Positions 51,130 to 60,605 of a stretch of 64,000 nt of DNA are shown here, piece after piece. Within the stretch, counting starts at the first letter, position 1. The number at the start of each line of letters is the position of its first letter. The notes beneath the pieces were generated by a model. That model did no database searches. It was given only the letters and a program-made list of their open reading frames with translations, and was not told where the DNA came from. The DNA is taken from positions 111,047-175,046 of the forward strand of contig NZ_VXCP01000010.1 in the NCBI RefSeq assembly GCF_011355085.1, written 5' to 3'. The DNA is from Pseudomonas akapageensis. Its GTDB lineage: Bacteria; Pseudomonadota; Gammaproteobacteria; Pseudomonadales; Pseudomonadaceae. A program made the translations under genes and the position numbers.

Positions 51130-51840
51130 TTACAGCGGTACACCCAGGCGCTTGGCCACTTCTTCGTAGGCTTCGATGACGTCACCGAGGCCCTGGCGGA
51201 AGCGGTCCTTGTCCATTTTCTTGCGGGTTTCCTTGTCCCACAGGCGGCAGCCGTCCGGGCTGAACTCGTCGCCCAGCACGATCTGGCCGTGGAACACACC
51301 GAATTCGAGCTTGAAGTCGACCAGCAGCAGGCCGGCGTCGTCGAACAGCTTGTTCAGGACCTGATTGACCTTGAGCGACAGCTCTTTCATCTTGGCCAGC
51401 TGTTCTGCGGTACCCCAACCGAATGCCACGACGTGGGATTCGTTGATGAACGGGTCGCCCTTGGCGTCGTCCTTGAGGAACAGTTCGAAGGTCGAAGGCT
51501 CGAGTTTCAGGCCCTCTTCCACGCCCAGGCGCTTGACCAGGCTGCCGGCGGCGTAGTTACGCACGACGCATTCGACCGGGATCATGTCGAGCTTCTTGAC
51601 CAGGCACTCGTTGTCGCCCAGCAGCTTGTCGAATTGAGTCGGGATACCGGCTTCTTCGAGCTTTTGCATGATGAAGGCGTTGAACTTGTTGTTCACCATG
51701 CCCTTGCGGTCGAGTTGTTCGATGCGCTTGCCGTCGAACGCCGAAGTGTCGTTGCGAAACAGCAGGATCAAGCGGTCAGCGTCGTCGGTCTTGTAAACCG
51801 ATTTGGCTTTGCCGCGGTAGAGTTCTTCACGTTTTTCCAT
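51130..51840 (-). CDS. purC: Phosphoribosylaminoimidazole-succinocarboxamide synthase
   Basis: A 236-residue SAICAR synthetase. It joins CAIR and aspartate with ATP in purine synthesis. Motifs visible: [48 protein letters not shown] and [14 protein letters not shown]. The length is normal. It is the last protein gene before tRNA-Ser in the run from dapA. Confidence 0.96.
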   Translation of the reverse strand: MEKREELYRGKAKSVYKTDDADRLILLFRNDTSAFDGKRIEQLDRKGMVNNKFNAFIMQKLEEAGIPTQFDKLLGDNECLVKKLDMIPVECVVRNYAAGSLVKRLGVEEGLKLEPSTFELFLKDDAKGDPFINESHVVAFGWGTAEQLAKMKELSLKVNQVLNKLFDDAGLLLVDFKLEFGVFHGQIVLGDEFSPDGCRLWDKETRKKMDKDRFRQGLGDVIEAYEEVAKRLGVPL

Positions 51841-51868
51841 GATGGGCTCCGCTTGCTAAGTAGGTGGG

Positions 51869-52627
51869 CTAGGCGATTTCTCGCCAATCCAGCCCTGAAT
51901 CTTGATCGGCCAGTTGCAGCCAGTCCGGGTCGCACCCAAGGGTATCGACAAAACATTGCCGGGCCAGCTGCGGCAGGTTGTTCTTGCTGCTGAGATGGGC
52001 CAGCACCAGGTGCTGCAGGTTTTTCCAGCCCAACTCGGCCACCAGGTTCGCGGCCTGATGGTTGTTCAAATGTCCCAGTTCGCCACCGACCCTCTGCTTG
52101 AGAAAAACCGGGTAGTGACCTCTGGCCAGCCGGTCACGACAGTGGTTGGACTCGATCATCAATGCATCGAGCCCTTCATAGCTGTCGAGCACCTTGCCGT
52201 CATACGAGCCCAGATCGGTCAGCAGGCCAAAGCGGCGTCGCCCATCGCTGAAGACGTATTGGGTCGGTTCCAGCGCATCATGCGCCACGGCTACCGTACT
52301 GATACTCAAGGCGCCGATCTGCAGGACGTCACCTTCTGCCACATACCCCGTCGCCTCGACAGGCTTGCGCATCCCGCGCAATGTACCGCGACTGAGGTAG
52401 ACCGGTAGATTGTAGCGCCGAGACAGCAAACCCACGCCATGCACATGATCGGCATGCTCGTGGGTCACCATGATAGCGCTCAATTGTGCGGGGTTGACCC
52501 CCAGTCGCGCCAGCCGCCTCTCGGTTTCCCGCAGGGAGAAACCGCAGTCGACCAGCACGCAGGTGTCCTGGCTTGCGATCAGCGTGCCATTGCCCTGGCT
52601 TCCGCTGCCGAGTGCGGCGAAGCGCAC
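51869..52627 (-). CDS. MBL fold metallo-hydrolase
   Basis: A 252-residue metallo-beta-lactamase-fold protein. The metal site is in THEHADHVHGVG, with GSGSQGNGTL at the start and LLTDLGSYDGKVLDSYEGLDALMIESNHCRD later. It resembles the YycJ/WalJ-type group, probably a nuclease or phosphodiesterase. GTG start at 52627 directly follows the bamC stop (52628). Its position dapA-bamC-MBL-purC is conserved in pseudomonads. Confidence 0.9.
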   Translation of the reverse strand: MRFAALGSGSQGNGTLIASQDTCVLVDCGFSLRETERRLARLGVNPAQLSAIMVTHEHADHVHGVGLLSRRYNLPVYLSRGTLRGMRKPVEATGYVAEGDVLQIGALSISTVAVAHDALEPTQYVFSDGRRRFGLLTDLGSYDGKVLDSYEGLDALMIESNHCRDRLARGHYPVFLKQRVGGELGHLNNHQAANLVAELGWKNLQHLVLAHLSSKNNLPQLARQCFVDTLGCDPDWLQLADQDSGLDWREIA

Positions 52628-53737
52628 TTAACCCAGGTTGTCCTGAATCTCGGTCAACACGCGACGGGCCACATCGGCCGGTGCCACGGTGTTGATATCC
52701 TTCTCGACGGTGACCTGAACGCTGTCGCCCACCTTGCTCAGGCGAACCTGATAACGCTCGGCGCGGGCTTCACGCTCTTCCTTGCTTGGCGCAGTACCCA
52801 GCATCCTGCTGAAGAAACCGGGCTCGTCGTCCTTCTTCTCGGCCTTCTCGGCCAGGTTGATGTAGTACAGGCCCAGGCTGCGGTTGATGTCTTCGATACG
52901 CCACTGGCCCTGCTCCAGGGCTCGCCCGACGCTGGTCCAGGCGCGATCGAGGTCGGCCCCCAGGTTCAGCACAGGGTTGCCGCTACCGTCTTCGCTCATG
53001 CTGACGCGGCTAGGAGCATCGAAATCACGCGCGGCAAGCAAGGACACCGAACCGCCCTTTTCGGCGCTGCGGGTCATGCTGGCGAGCATTTCATCGACCA
53101 GTGCGGCATCCGCACCGGTGTTGGTCGAACTGTTCGGGAAGCCGACTTCGGAGGTGCTGCCGGCCGGACGCTGGACACTGACCACGTAGACTTCACTGGT
53201 ATTGCGCTGCACGCCAGGCTCGATACGCACGCGAACGCGGGTCTCGCTGTCGGCGCTGCTGGTTGTGCTCAAACGCTTGGCCATGGAACCGGACAGCTCA
53301 TCGAAACGCTGCCAGGAGGTGTTGAATTCACCCGTCTGCGGACGCTCTTCGACAATCTGGAAGCCGTTGTCCTGAAAGAACTGACGCGCCACAGGCCAGA
53401 CTTCGGCCGGTGCACGCTGGGCCAGGACCCAGCGCGACTCGCCACTTTTCTGCAGGCTGAAATCGCTGGCCTCGGCGGTTGCCGACAACGGCAACGGGCG
53501 CGGCACTTCGTATTCGCCCTTGAAGGTGTCGTCGGCCACGTTGCGCGGAATCGGCAGCAGCGGATCCAGGCGCTTGGCCGAAACATCCGGCGGCATCTGC
53601 ATGGGCGCGGTTTGATTCGCTTGCAGGTAATCACTGCCACGATCGCGGAAGTAACCATCTTCTCCCCAAAGCCAACCACAACCGCTGGTGCTCGAGATAA
53701 TCAAGGCAAGGGCAGAAAGACCAGCCATTCGCTTCAT
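52628..53737 (-). CDS. bamC: Outer-membrane protein assembly factor BamC
   Basis: A 369-residue lipoprotein (signal with lipobox Ser-Thr-Ser-Gly-Cys near residue 20). After an unstructured segment ([32 protein letters not shown]), which in BamC contacts BamD, two helix-grip domains lie at ~90-200 and ~250-365. It is the accessory BamC lipoprotein of the outer-membrane beta-barrel assembly complex. It lies 17 bases after dapA. The ATG at 53737 has an AGGAAG box. Confidence 0.93.
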   Translation of the reverse strand: MKRMAGLSALALIISSTSGCGWLWGEDGYFRDRGSDYLQANQTAPMQMPPDVSAKRLDPLLPIPRNVADDTFKGEYEVPRPLPLSATAEASDFSLQKSGESRWVLAQRAPAEVWPVARQFFQDNGFQIVEERPQTGEFNTSWQRFDELSGSMAKRLSTTSSADSETRVRVRIEPGVQRNTSEVYVVSVQRPAGSTSEVGFPNSSTNTGADAALVDEMLASMTRSAEKGGSVSLLAARDFDAPSRVSMSEDGSGNPVLNLGADLDRAWTSVGRALEQGQWRIEDINRSLGLYYINLAEKAEKKDDEPGFFSRMLGTAPSKEEREARAERYQVRLSKVGDSVQVTVEKDINTVAPADVARRVLTEIQDNLG

Positions 53738-53754
53738 GCGGTGTACTTCCTCAA

Positions 53755-54633
53755 TTAAACCAGGACGCCGGACTGGCGCAGGGCCTGTCGCAGCGTTTCA
53801 TGACAGGATTCGCTCAGCCAGGTCAGCGGCAAGCGGATGCCTTCGTGCATCAGACCCATCTCGTGCAATGCCCACTTGACCGGAATCGGGTTGGCTTCGA
53901 TGAACAGGTTCTTGTGCAGGGGCATCATTTTTTCGTTGATGGCGCGAGCCGTGACAGCATCACCCTTCAGGGCGGCTTCGCACAGGTCAGCCATTTCACG
54001 CGGGGCGACGTTGGCGGTCACGGAGATATTGCCCTTGCCGCCCATCAGGATCAGTTCGACGGCGGTCGGATCATCACCGGAAAGCACCAGGAAATCCTTG
54101 CTGACGCCATCGAGGATCGCCTTGGCACGCTGCAGGTCGCCGGTAGCTTCCTTGATGCCGATGATGTTTTTCACCGTCGACAGGCGAATGACCGTTTCGG
54201 CCTGCATGTCGCAAGCCGTGCGGCCCGGCACGTTGTAGAGGATCTGCGGGATATCGACCGCTTCGGCGATATGCTTGAAATGCTGGTACAGGCCTTCCTG
54301 GGTCGGCTTGTTGTAGTACGGGGTGACCAGCAGGCAGGCGTCGGCGCCGGCTTCCTTGGCGTTGCGGGTCAGCTCGACCGCTTCGCGGGTGGAGTTGGCG
54401 CCGGTGCCGGCGATGACCGGAATACGACCATTGACCTGCTTGACCACAGCACGGATCACTTCGATGTGCTCGTTGACGTCAAGGGTCGCCGACTCGCCCG
54501 TGGTGCCGACCGCAACAATGGCATGAGTGCCGTTCTGCAGGTGGAAGTCCACGAGTTTGCTGAGGCTGTCCCAGTCCAGACGACCCTGTGCATCCATGGG
54601 TGTGACCAGTGCCACCATACTGCCCGCAATCAT
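53755..54633 (-). CDS. dapA: 4-hydroxy-tetrahydrodipicolinate synthase
   Basis: A 292-residue TIM-barrel DapA. The Schiff-base Lys is in [11 protein letters not shown] (~161), the active-site Tyr in [11 protein letters not shown] (~133), and Thr-Thr-Gly-Glu-Ser near 45. It condenses pyruvate and aspartate semialdehyde in the lysine and diaminopimelate pathway. It leads the dapA-bamC-MBL-purC set. The promoter would be in the 330-base spacer upstream. Confidence 0.96.
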   Translation of the reverse strand: MIAGSMVALVTPMDAQGRLDWDSLSKLVDFHLQNGTHAIVAVGTTGESATLDVNEHIEVIRAVVKQVNGRIPVIAGTGANSTREAVELTRNAKEAGADACLLVTPYYNKPTQEGLYQHFKHIAEAVDIPQILYNVPGRTACDMQAETVIRLSTVKNIIGIKEATGDLQRAKAILDGVSKDFLVLSGDDPTAVELILMGGKGNISVTANVAPREMADLCEAALKGDAVTARAINEKMMPLHKNLFIEANPIPVKWALHEMGLMHEGIRLPLTWLSESCHETLRQALRQSGVLV

Positions 54634-54964
54634 GCCAACCGCTCCTGCCGGAAAAAGAGAGCGGTAATGGTACTGGCGCCATCAGGCTTGCACAAGCGAA
54701 GTACAGTGCTTGAGCATTCCCCTCGGCGTTGCTTTTCGCTACCCTTCAGACTTTGATCGGTACGCAATGACCTTTTTGACTGCCTGCTGCGCTCTGTTGT
54801 GACGTCGCAAGCCCTGATCCTGAGCCGCCGATCCTCGCCACGCCCCGTCCCGCGGGCTGGCAATGAATTCCTGGCGCAGGCATCGGGCGATCCGACGAGA
54901 GACGCACGATCCAGCCAATCACCCCTTTGAACGTACCGACCGCTCATCGCTTTAGGAAGGCTGC
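54634..54964. other. 331-base spacer between divergent dapA and gcvR
   Basis: No gene is supported here; the minus-strand frame at 54630-54947 lacks a convincing start. On the minus strand TTGTGC (54695-54690) and TACCAT (54672-54667) are 17 bases apart and could be a weak dapA promoter. No sigma-factor box is clear on the plus strand before gcvR. Confidence 0.45.
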
Positions 54965-55525
54965 ATGTCCACCCCCACAGTTCGCGAACAATTCCTTGTC
55001 ATCAGTGCCCTGGGCCCCAACCCGATGGAGCTGACCAACGTCCTCTGCCGGGCCAGCCACGACAACCGCTGCTCGGTGGTTACCTCGCGCCTGACCCGTC
55101 ATGGCGAATGCAGCGCCCTGGTGCTGCAGGTTTCAGGCAGCTGGGATGCCCTGGCGCGCCTGGAAGCCGGCCTGCCGGGCCTGGCGAAGAAACACGCCTT
55201 CATCGTCAATGTGGTGCGCAGCGCCACACTGGAAAACCGTCCGCTTTCGTTGCCCTATGTGGCCTACGTCAGCGCCGCCTACCGCTCGGATATCGTCAAC
55301 GAGCTGTGCCAGTTCTTCATCGACCACAATGTCGAACTGGAAAACCTGACCTGCGATACCTACCAGGCACCGCAGACCGGCGGCACCATGCTCAATGCCA
55401 CCTTTACCGTGACCCTCCCGGCCGGTGTGCAGATCAGCTGGCTGCGCGATCAGTTCCTGGACTTCGCCGACGCCCTGAACCTGGACGCACTCATCGAACC
55501 CTGGCGTCCACAAAACCCAATCTGA
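54965..55525 (+). CDS. gcvR: Glycine cleavage system transcriptional repressor GcvR-like (two ACT domains)
   Basis: A 186-residue protein of two ACT domains. The first is at ~8-85 (QFLVISALGPNPMELTNVLCRASHDNRCSVVTSRLTRHGECSALVLQVSG), the second at ~95-180 (LPYVAYVSAAYRSDIVNELCQFFIDHNVELENLTCDTYQ). GcvR binds glycine and modulates GcvA in E. coli; in pseudomonads the partner may differ. It is followed by bcp after ten bases, so both are one transcript. Confidence 0.9.
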   Translation: MSTPTVREQFLVISALGPNPMELTNVLCRASHDNRCSVVTSRLTRHGECSALVLQVSGSWDALARLEAGLPGLAKKHAFIVNVVRSATLENRPLSLPYVAYVSAAYRSDIVNELCQFFIDHNVELENLTCDTYQAPQTGGTMLNATFTVTLPAGVQISWLRDQFLDFADALNLDALIEPWRPQNPI

Positions 55526-55535
55526 GGAGCGTTGC

Positions 55536-56009
55536 ATGGCTGTTGAACTCGACCAACCGGTTGCCGACTTCCAGGCCCAGGCCACCAGCGGGCAGACCGT
55601 GAGCCTGAGCGACCTCAAGGGTCGCCAGGTGGTTCTCTATTTCTACCCGAAGGACAGCACGCCGGGCTGCACTACCGAAGGCCAGGGCTTTCGCGACCAG
55701 CACGAAGCATTCAAGGCGGCGAATACCGAAATCTTCGGCGTATCGCGCGACGGCCTGAAGTCCCATGAGAACTTCAAGTGCAAGCAGGCCTTCCCCTTTG
55801 AGCTGATCAGCGACAAGGACGAAGCGCTCTGCCAGCTGTTCGACGTGATCAAGCTCAAGAAGCTGTATGGCAAGGAATACATGGGCGTGGATCGCAGCAC
55901 GTTCCTGATCGACAAGGACGGCGTGCTGCGTCAGCAGTGGCGCGGGGTCAAGGTGCCGGGGCATGTGGATGCTGTTCTGGAGCAGGCTCGGGCTTTGAAT
56001 AATGCCTGA
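55536..56009 (+). CDS. bcp: Thioredoxin-dependent peroxiredoxin BCP
   Basis: A 157-residue peroxiredoxin. The peroxidatic Cys lies in YPKDSTPGCTTEGQGFRD (~46); the usual resolving Cys about five residues later (CTxEAC) is Gly here (CTTEGQG), so the resolving Cys is probably elsewhere or absent; CKQAF has another Cys near residue 78. It reduces hydroperoxides with thioredoxin. The gcvR-bcp order is standard in this group. Confidence 0.93.
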   Translation: MAVELDQPVADFQAQATSGQTVSLSDLKGRQVVLYFYPKDSTPGCTTEGQGFRDQHEAFKAANTEIFGVSRDGLKSHENFKCKQAFPFELISDKDEALCQLFDVIKLKKLYGKEYMGVDRSTFLIDKDGVLRQQWRGVKVPGHVDAVLEQARALNNA

Positions 56010-56013
56010 CTGA

Positions 56014-56122
56014 CGACCGCCTTGCGGTCGATCGCGGGCAAGCCCGCTCCCACAGGGAATTCATGCATCCCTATGATCTCTGTGGGAGCTGGCTTGCCAG
56101 CGATCGACCGCTCAAGCGGTCG
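56014..56122. repeat. REPIN with mixed REP subtypes
   Basis: CGACCGC...GCGGTCGATCGCGGGCAAGCCCGCTCCCACAG on the left and CTGTGGGAGCTGGCTTGCCAGCGATCGACCGCTC...GCGGTCG on the right flank a 24-base spacer. The left arm is the GCGGGC subtype, the right arm the CTGGC subtype. A short hairpin caps each end. It lies between bcp and the AI-2E family gene, which converge. Confidence 0.87.
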
Positions 56123-56125
56123 CAA

Positions 56126-57196
56126 TCAAATCAGCGGCGCCACTGCAGGCTCCTGCTTGGGCCACGCATCCAGAACCGCCTTGAACAGCGTCGCCAGCGG
56201 AATCGCGAAAAACACGCCCCAGAAGCCCCACAACCCGCCAAACAGCAACACCGCACAAATGATGGCCACGGGGTGCAAGTTGACCGCCTCGGAAAACAGC
56301 AGCGGCACCAGCACGTTGCCATCGAGGGCCTGGATGATCCCGTAGACCGTCATCAGGTAGATGAACTGATCGCCCCACCCCCATTGAAACAACGCGATCA
56401 AGGTCACCGGCACGGTCACCACGACAGCCCCCACATAGGGCACCACCACCGAAAGCCCCACCAGCAACGCCAGCAGCGCTGGGTAATTGAGCCCCAGCCA
56501 GACGAACGCGATGTAGGTGGCGATGCCGCAGATGAAGATCTCGATCACCTTGCCGCGAATGTAGTTGGCGATCTGCCGGTTCATGTCCTGGGCAACCCGC
56601 GTGATCAGCGTGCGCTCGCGTGGCAGGTAGCCGCGCACCCAGCGACCGATCATGGCGCGATCCTTGAGGAAGAAGAACACCAGGATCGGCACCAGCACCA
56701 GGTAAATCATGATATTGACCAGCAACGGCAGGCTGGACAATGACAGCGTCAGCGCCCACTGCCCGAACTTGCCGATCTCCCCACGCAGTACTTCGATCGC
56801 CCGCAGCACCTGCTCATCCGAAACCAGGTGCGGATATTGTTCGGGGAGCAGCAAAAGCAGCGATTGCCACTTGCCCAACATGCCCGGCAATTCGTTGAAC
56901 AACGTGATGAACTGATGCCAGAGCAGCGGTAACAACACCAGCATGAACACCGCCAGAGCACCCATGAACAGGGCGAACACCACGCCGACCGCCACGCCCG
57001 AGGGCACGTGCAAGCGCTCCAGCGCGCTGACCAGGCCCTGCATCAGATAGGCCAGGACCATCCCCGCCAGCACAGGTGCGAGCATTCCGCCCAGGGTAAG
57101 AACGACTGCGAACGACAGGGACAGCAAGACCGCCAGCACCACCGCTTCCTCATCGGAAAAATAGCGCTGTATCCAGTCGCGAAGCACTTTGAACAT
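56126..57196 (-). CDS. AI-2E/PerM family membrane transporter
   Basis: A 356-residue membrane protein with about seven or eight hydrophobic segments and a large loop at ~110-150. Typical segments are VLTLGGMLAPVLAGMVLAYLMQGLV near the start and GLSVVVPYVGAVVVTVPVTLIALFQWG near 280. Some family members export autoinducer-2, others exchange Na+/H+; the substrate is not readable. I chose the ATG at 57196, six bases after AAGGA, over a TTG one codon upstream. Confidence 0.87.
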   Translation of the reverse strand: MFKVLRDWIQRYFSDEEAVVLAVLLSLSFAVVLTLGGMLAPVLAGMVLAYLMQGLVSALERLHVPSGVAVGVVFALFMGALAVFMLVLLPLLWHQFITLFNELPGMLGKWQSLLLLLPEQYPHLVSDEQVLRAIEVLRGEIGKFGQWALTLSLSSLPLLVNIMIYLVLVPILVFFFLKDRAMIGRWVRGYLPRERTLITRVAQDMNRQIANYIRGKVIEIFICGIATYIAFVWLGLNYPALLALLVGLSVVVPYVGAVVVTVPVTLIALFQWGWGDQFIYLMTVYGIIQALDGNVLVPLLFSEAVNLHPVAIICAVLLFGGLWGFWGVFFAIPLATLFKAVLDAWPKQEPAVAPLI

Positions 57197-57225
57197 CAAG
57201 AATCCTTAGAGAATGCCGACAGCCA

Positions 57226-57465
57226 TCAAGCCTTCTTCAGCCAATACGTGTAAACACCGGCGTCGACGGTTTCGTGTAAAAGCGTATGACCAGCCAATTT
57301 GGCGAAGGTGCGAAAGTCACGCTGCGATCCGGCATCGGTAGCCACCACCTTGAGCACCGCACCACTGACCAGGCGATTGAGCTCCATCTTGGCCTTGAGC
57401 AAAGGCAGCGGGCAGTTCAAGCCACGGGCATCGATTTCGGCATCACACTCTACAACGTCGGACAT
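57226..57465 (-). CDS. TusA/SirA family sulfur-relay protein
   Basis: A 79-residue TusA-like protein. The motif Ala-Arg-Gly-Leu-Asn-Cys-Pro-Leu-Pro-Leu-Leu-Lys-Ala contains the active-site Cys and the Cys-Pro-x-Pro hallmark. Residues after it (ELNRLVSGAVLKVVATDAGSQRDFRTFAKLAGH) complete the fold. It relays sulfur as persulfide, perhaps to tRNA thiolation. The true tusA may lie elsewhere; I leave the symbol empty. The ATG at 57465 has a GGAGA box. Confidence 0.9.
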   Translation of the reverse strand: MSDVVECDAEIDARGLNCPLPLLKAKMELNRLVSGAVLKVVATDAGSQRDFRTFAKLAGHTLLHETVDAGVYTYWLKKA

Positions 57466-57612
57466 TGCTTCTCTCCAGACTGACACGACGATCTTTCTGA
57501 CGTGTGCACGGGTATACATTTATGCCGGCTAGGATACCCCAAGCCGGGACGCCTCTGGTCGCGGGCTTGCGACCCAGCTACAGTAAGGTCTTTGTCGACC
57601 AGAGCTCCGTGC

Positions 57613-59043
57613 ATGACTTTATTGCGCCCTACCCTGCTGACGCTGGCCTGCCTGCTCGCTCTTCCGAGCGTCGCCGACGACCTGCCGTCACTCGGCGACG
57701 CCAGTTCTGCCATCGTCTCCCCGCAACAGGAACATCAACTGGGCCGTGCCTGGCTCAGCATGTTGCGCGGGCAGGTGCGGCAACTGAACGATCCCCAGCT
57801 CAAGGATTACGTCGAAACCAGCGTCTATCGCCTGGCTGAATCCAGTCAACTGCAGGACCGCCGCCTGGAATTCATTCTGATCGACAGCCCCCAGCTCAAC
57901 GCCTTCGCCGCACCGGGCGGGATCGTCGGCGTCAATGGCGGGCTGTTCCTCAACGCCCAGACCGAAGGCGAATATGCCTCGGTCCTTGCGCACGAACTGG
58001 CGCACTTGTCGCAGCGCCACTTTGCCCGTGGCGTCGAAGCCCAGCAACGCATGCAGATCCCCATGATGGCTGGCTTGCTGGCCGGCATCATCGCCGCAGC
58101 CGCCGGTGCCGGCGATGCCGGGATGGCGGCAATCGTCGGGAGCCAGGCCGCCGCCATACAGGAACAAACCCGATTCTCGCGACAAAACGAACAAGAGGCC
58201 GACCGCATTGGCATCGTCACCCTGGAAAAGGCCGGTTACGATCCACGCAACATGCCGACCATGTTCGAGCGGCTGATGCGCCAGTACCGCTTCGATGCCA
58301 AGCCGCCAGAATTCCTGCTGACTCACCCGGTTACCGAATCGCGTATCGCCGACACCCGCAACCGCGCCGAACAGGCCCCTCAAGGGGGCACCGAAGACAG
58401 CCTGCGCTACCAGTTGATACGCGCCAGGGTCCAATTGACCTATGAGGAAACGCCAGGACTTGCCGCCAAGCGTTTTCGTGCAAGGCTCGACGAAAACCCC
58501 AAGGATGATCCAGCCCGCTATGGCCTGGCCATTGCCCTGACCAAGGGCGGCCGACTGAACGAAGCACGGGAAAACCTGCAACCCTTGTTGGCCAAGGCCC
58601 CCAACGACATCACCTACAACCTGGCTCAGATCGACCTGGACATTACCAACAATCGCTTACCCGATGCCCAGCAGCGCGTAGACCAGATGCTCAAGCTTTA
58701 CCCGGGCAACTATCCGCTCAACCAGATGCGCGTCGACCTGCTACTCAAGCAGAATCGCCCCGCCGATGCCGAGAAGGCCCTGGAAGGCTTGCTGAAAACC
58801 CGCTCCGACGACCCGGATGTCTGGTACATGGTGGCCGAAACCCGTGGCCTGAACGGCAACACCATCGGCCTGCATCAGGCCCGCGCCGAATACTTCGCAC
58901 TGGTCGGCGACTATTCCCAGGCAATACAACAGCTCGACTACGCCAAGCGACGCGCTACCAATAACGTCCTGGCAACCCGGATCGATGCGCGCCAGCGGGA
59001 GCTGATGGAACAGGAACGGATGATCAAGGACATGATGAGGTGA
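57613..59043 (+). CDS. bepA: M48 metalloprotease BepA-like with TPR domain
   Basis: A 476-residue periplasmic protein with signal peptide (MTLLRPTLLTLACLLALPSVA). The M48 metallopeptidase domain has VLAHELAHLSQRH (HExxH) and a third ligand in EQEADRIGIVTL; the C-terminal ~180 residues hold TPR helices (PARYGLAIALTKGGRLNEARENLQPLL and more). BepA degrades or assists assembly of outer-membrane proteins such as LptD. It is divergent from the TusA-like gene. I chose the ATG at 57613; a longer frame starts at 57502. Confidence 0.9.
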   Translation: MTLLRPTLLTLACLLALPSVADDLPSLGDASSAIVSPQQEHQLGRAWLSMLRGQVRQLNDPQLKDYVETSVYRLAESSQLQDRRLEFILIDSPQLNAFAAPGGIVGVNGGLFLNAQTEGEYASVLAHELAHLSQRHFARGVEAQQRMQIPMMAGLLAGIIAAAAGAGDAGMAAIVGSQAAAIQEQTRFSRQNEQEADRIGIVTLEKAGYDPRNMPTMFERLMRQYRFDAKPPEFLLTHPVTESRIADTRNRAEQAPQGGTEDSLRYQLIRARVQLTYEETPGLAAKRFRARLDENPKDDPARYGLAIALTKGGRLNEARENLQPLLAKAPNDITYNLAQIDLDITNNRLPDAQQRVDQMLKLYPGNYPLNQMRVDLLLKQNRPADAEKALEGLLKTRSDDPDVWYMVAETRGLNGNTIGLHQARAEYFALVGDYSQAIQQLDYAKRRATNNVLATRIDARQRELMEQERMIKDMMR

Positions 59044-59050
59044 CAAACAA

Positions 59051-59077
59051 AAAGGCCGGAACAATGTTCCGGCCTTT
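59051..59077 (+). terminator. Rho-independent terminator of bepA
   Basis: A 12-bp perfect stem AAAGGCCGGAAC (59051-59062) / GTTCCGGCCTTT (59066-59077) with a three-base loop starts seven bases after the bepA stop and ends in TTTAAG. On the opposite strand it ends in TTTTTGTTTG, so it could also act after nadA. Confidence 0.85.
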
Positions 59078-59094
59078 AAGTGATGCGGTGTCTG

Positions 59095-59172
59095 CATCGC
59101 TGGCAAGCCAGCTCCCACAGGAATTTGTGTGAACCACATATCTCTGTGGGAGCTGGCTTGCCAGCGATGAGG
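59095..59172. repeat. REPIN between bepA and nadA
   Basis: Arms CATCGCTGGCAAGCCAGCTCC and the reverse complement flank a spacer with ACCACAT in the middle; CCCACAG / CTGTGGG pairs lie inside. Both arms are of the CTGGC subtype. It starts 18 bases after the terminator and ends 32 bases before the nadA stop. Confidence 0.88.
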
Positions 59173-59203
59173 CCATGACAGACGACATCAAAAAGCGATG
59201 GAA

Positions 59204-60262
59204 TCACGCGTTACCGGACAACTTCATCCGCGCCGCCTGAGTGAAGTCGAGCATGCGCTTGAGCGGTCGAATGGCGTTGGGGATCAGCGCCGGATCGACA
59301 AAGATCTCGTTACTACCCTCACGCAGGCACTGCAAGGTGCGCTCCAGCGTGTTCATCGCCATCCACGGGCAGTGTGCGCAACTGCGGCATGACGCACCGT
59401 TACCGGCCGTTGGCGCCTCGATGAATACCTTGTCCGGGCACAACTGCTGCATCTTGTAGAAAATGCCGCGGTCGGTAGCAACGATGAAGGTCTTGTTCGG
59501 CAACGACTGAGCCGCCGCGATCAGTTGACTGGTGGAACCCACCGCATCGGCCAGATCGATCACCGACTCGGGGGACTCAGGGTGAACCAGAATCGCCGCA
59601 TCGGGATACAGCGCCTTCATGTCTTCGAGCTGGCGCGACTTGAATTCTTCATGAACGATGCAGGCGCCGTCCCACAGCAGCATGTCTGCACCGGTCTGCT
59701 TCTGGATATAACGGCCCAGGTGCTTGTCCGGCGCCCAGATGATTTTCTCGCCGTTATCCATCAGGCTTTCGACGATTTCCAGAGCGCAGCTGGAGGTCAC
59801 CACCCAGTCGGCGCGCGCCTTGACCGCCGCCGAGGTGTTGGCATAAACCACTACCGTGCGATCGGGATGCTGATCACAGAACGCTGCAAATTCATCGACC
59901 GGGCAGCCCAGGTCCAGCGAACAGGTCGCCTCCAGGGTCGGCATCAGGACGCGCTTTTCCGGGTTGAGAATCTTTGCTGTCTCACCCATGAAGCGCACAC
60001 CGGCCACCAGCACGGTCCTGGCCGGGTGCTTGTTGCCGAAGCGGGCCATTTCCAGCGAGTCGGACACGCAACCACCGGTTTCCTCGGCCAGGGCCTGGAT
60101 AACAGGATCGCAATAATAATGGGCAACCAGCACCGCATCTTGCGCCTTGAGTTCGGCAGCGATGGCGGAACGGTAATGCGCCTCTTCCTCGGGGGTCAGC
60201 GGCTTGGGCTGCTTGGCGTCGAGGTGGGCTTGAACCAGAAGGCGTTCGGAAATCTGCGTCAT
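59204..60262 (-). CDS. nadA: Quinolinate synthase
   Basis: A 352-residue NadA. It condenses iminoaspartate and dihydroxyacetone phosphate to quinolinate with a [4Fe-4S] cluster. Ligand Cys residues are in [24 protein letters not shown] and the [11 protein letters not shown] stretch. Length and C-terminal MLDFTQAA fit. It is part of NAD synthesis and lies near tRNA-Lys and queC-queE as in other pseudomonads. The ATG at 60262 is well placed. Confidence 0.95.
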   Translation of the reverse strand: MTQISERLLVQAHLDAKQPKPLTPEEEAHYRSAIAAELKAQDAVLVAHYYCDPVIQALAEETGGCVSDSLEMARFGNKHPARTVLVAGVRFMGETAKILNPEKRVLMPTLEATCSLDLGCPVDEFAAFCDQHPDRTVVVYANTSAAVKARADWVVTSSCALEIVESLMDNGEKIIWAPDKHLGRYIQKQTGADMLLWDGACIVHEEFKSRQLEDMKALYPDAAILVHPESPESVIDLADAVGSTSQLIAAAQSLPNKTFIVATDRGIFYKMQQLCPDKVFIEAPTAGNGASCRSCAHCPWMAMNTLERTLQCLREGSNEIFVDPALIPNAIRPLKRMLDFTQAARMKLSGNA

Positions 60263-60415
60263 GTTCGCAAGACCTGCAGGCGCTAATGCGCGTAAGTCGA
60301 GTATACCACCCGGACTGGCACGAGCCGGGCCCTTGATCCCCAGGCCGCAAGGCCTGTGCGTTTATGCTACATCGCCGTGGGGCCAGAGCGCCCCAGACAA
60401 AAAAGAAAGACAAAA

Positions 60416-60458
60416 AAAAAGCTGGAAATCCGCATTTTCATGGGCCTTCCAGCTTTTT
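60416..60458 (-). terminator. Rho-independent terminator after tRNA-Lys
   Basis: On the minus strand a 12-bp stem AAAAAGCTGGAA / TTCCAGCTTTTT (60458-60447 with 60427-60416) closes a 19-base loop and is followed by more T residues. It starts 14 bases after tRNA-Lys. It could also act on transcripts in the other direction. Confidence 0.85.
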
Positions 60459-60471
60459 CAGTACATCGTAA

Positions 60472-60547
60472 TGGTGGGTCGTGTGGGACTCGAACCTACG
60501 ACCAATTGGTTAAAAGCCAACTGCTCTACCAACTGAGCTAACGACCC
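60472..60547 (-). tRNA. tRNA-Lys (anticodon TTT)
   Basis: A 76-base tRNA with acceptor GGGTCGT pairing with ACGACCC, discriminator A and encoded CCA. The anticodon loop CTTTTAA gives TTT. D loop AGCTCAGTTGGTAGAGC and T loop GGTTCGAGTCC are canonical. It follows queC on the same strand. Confidence 0.97.
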
Positions 60548-60605
60548 GATGTGGTGCGTATAATACTGATTTTTAACGGGAATTCAACACCCATTTAAAA
60601 ATAAT

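Noticed and set aside
60263..60415. Possible regulatory RNA or riboswitch upstream of nadA
   Set aside because: Only short GC hairpins are visible, with no recognisable riboswitch core.
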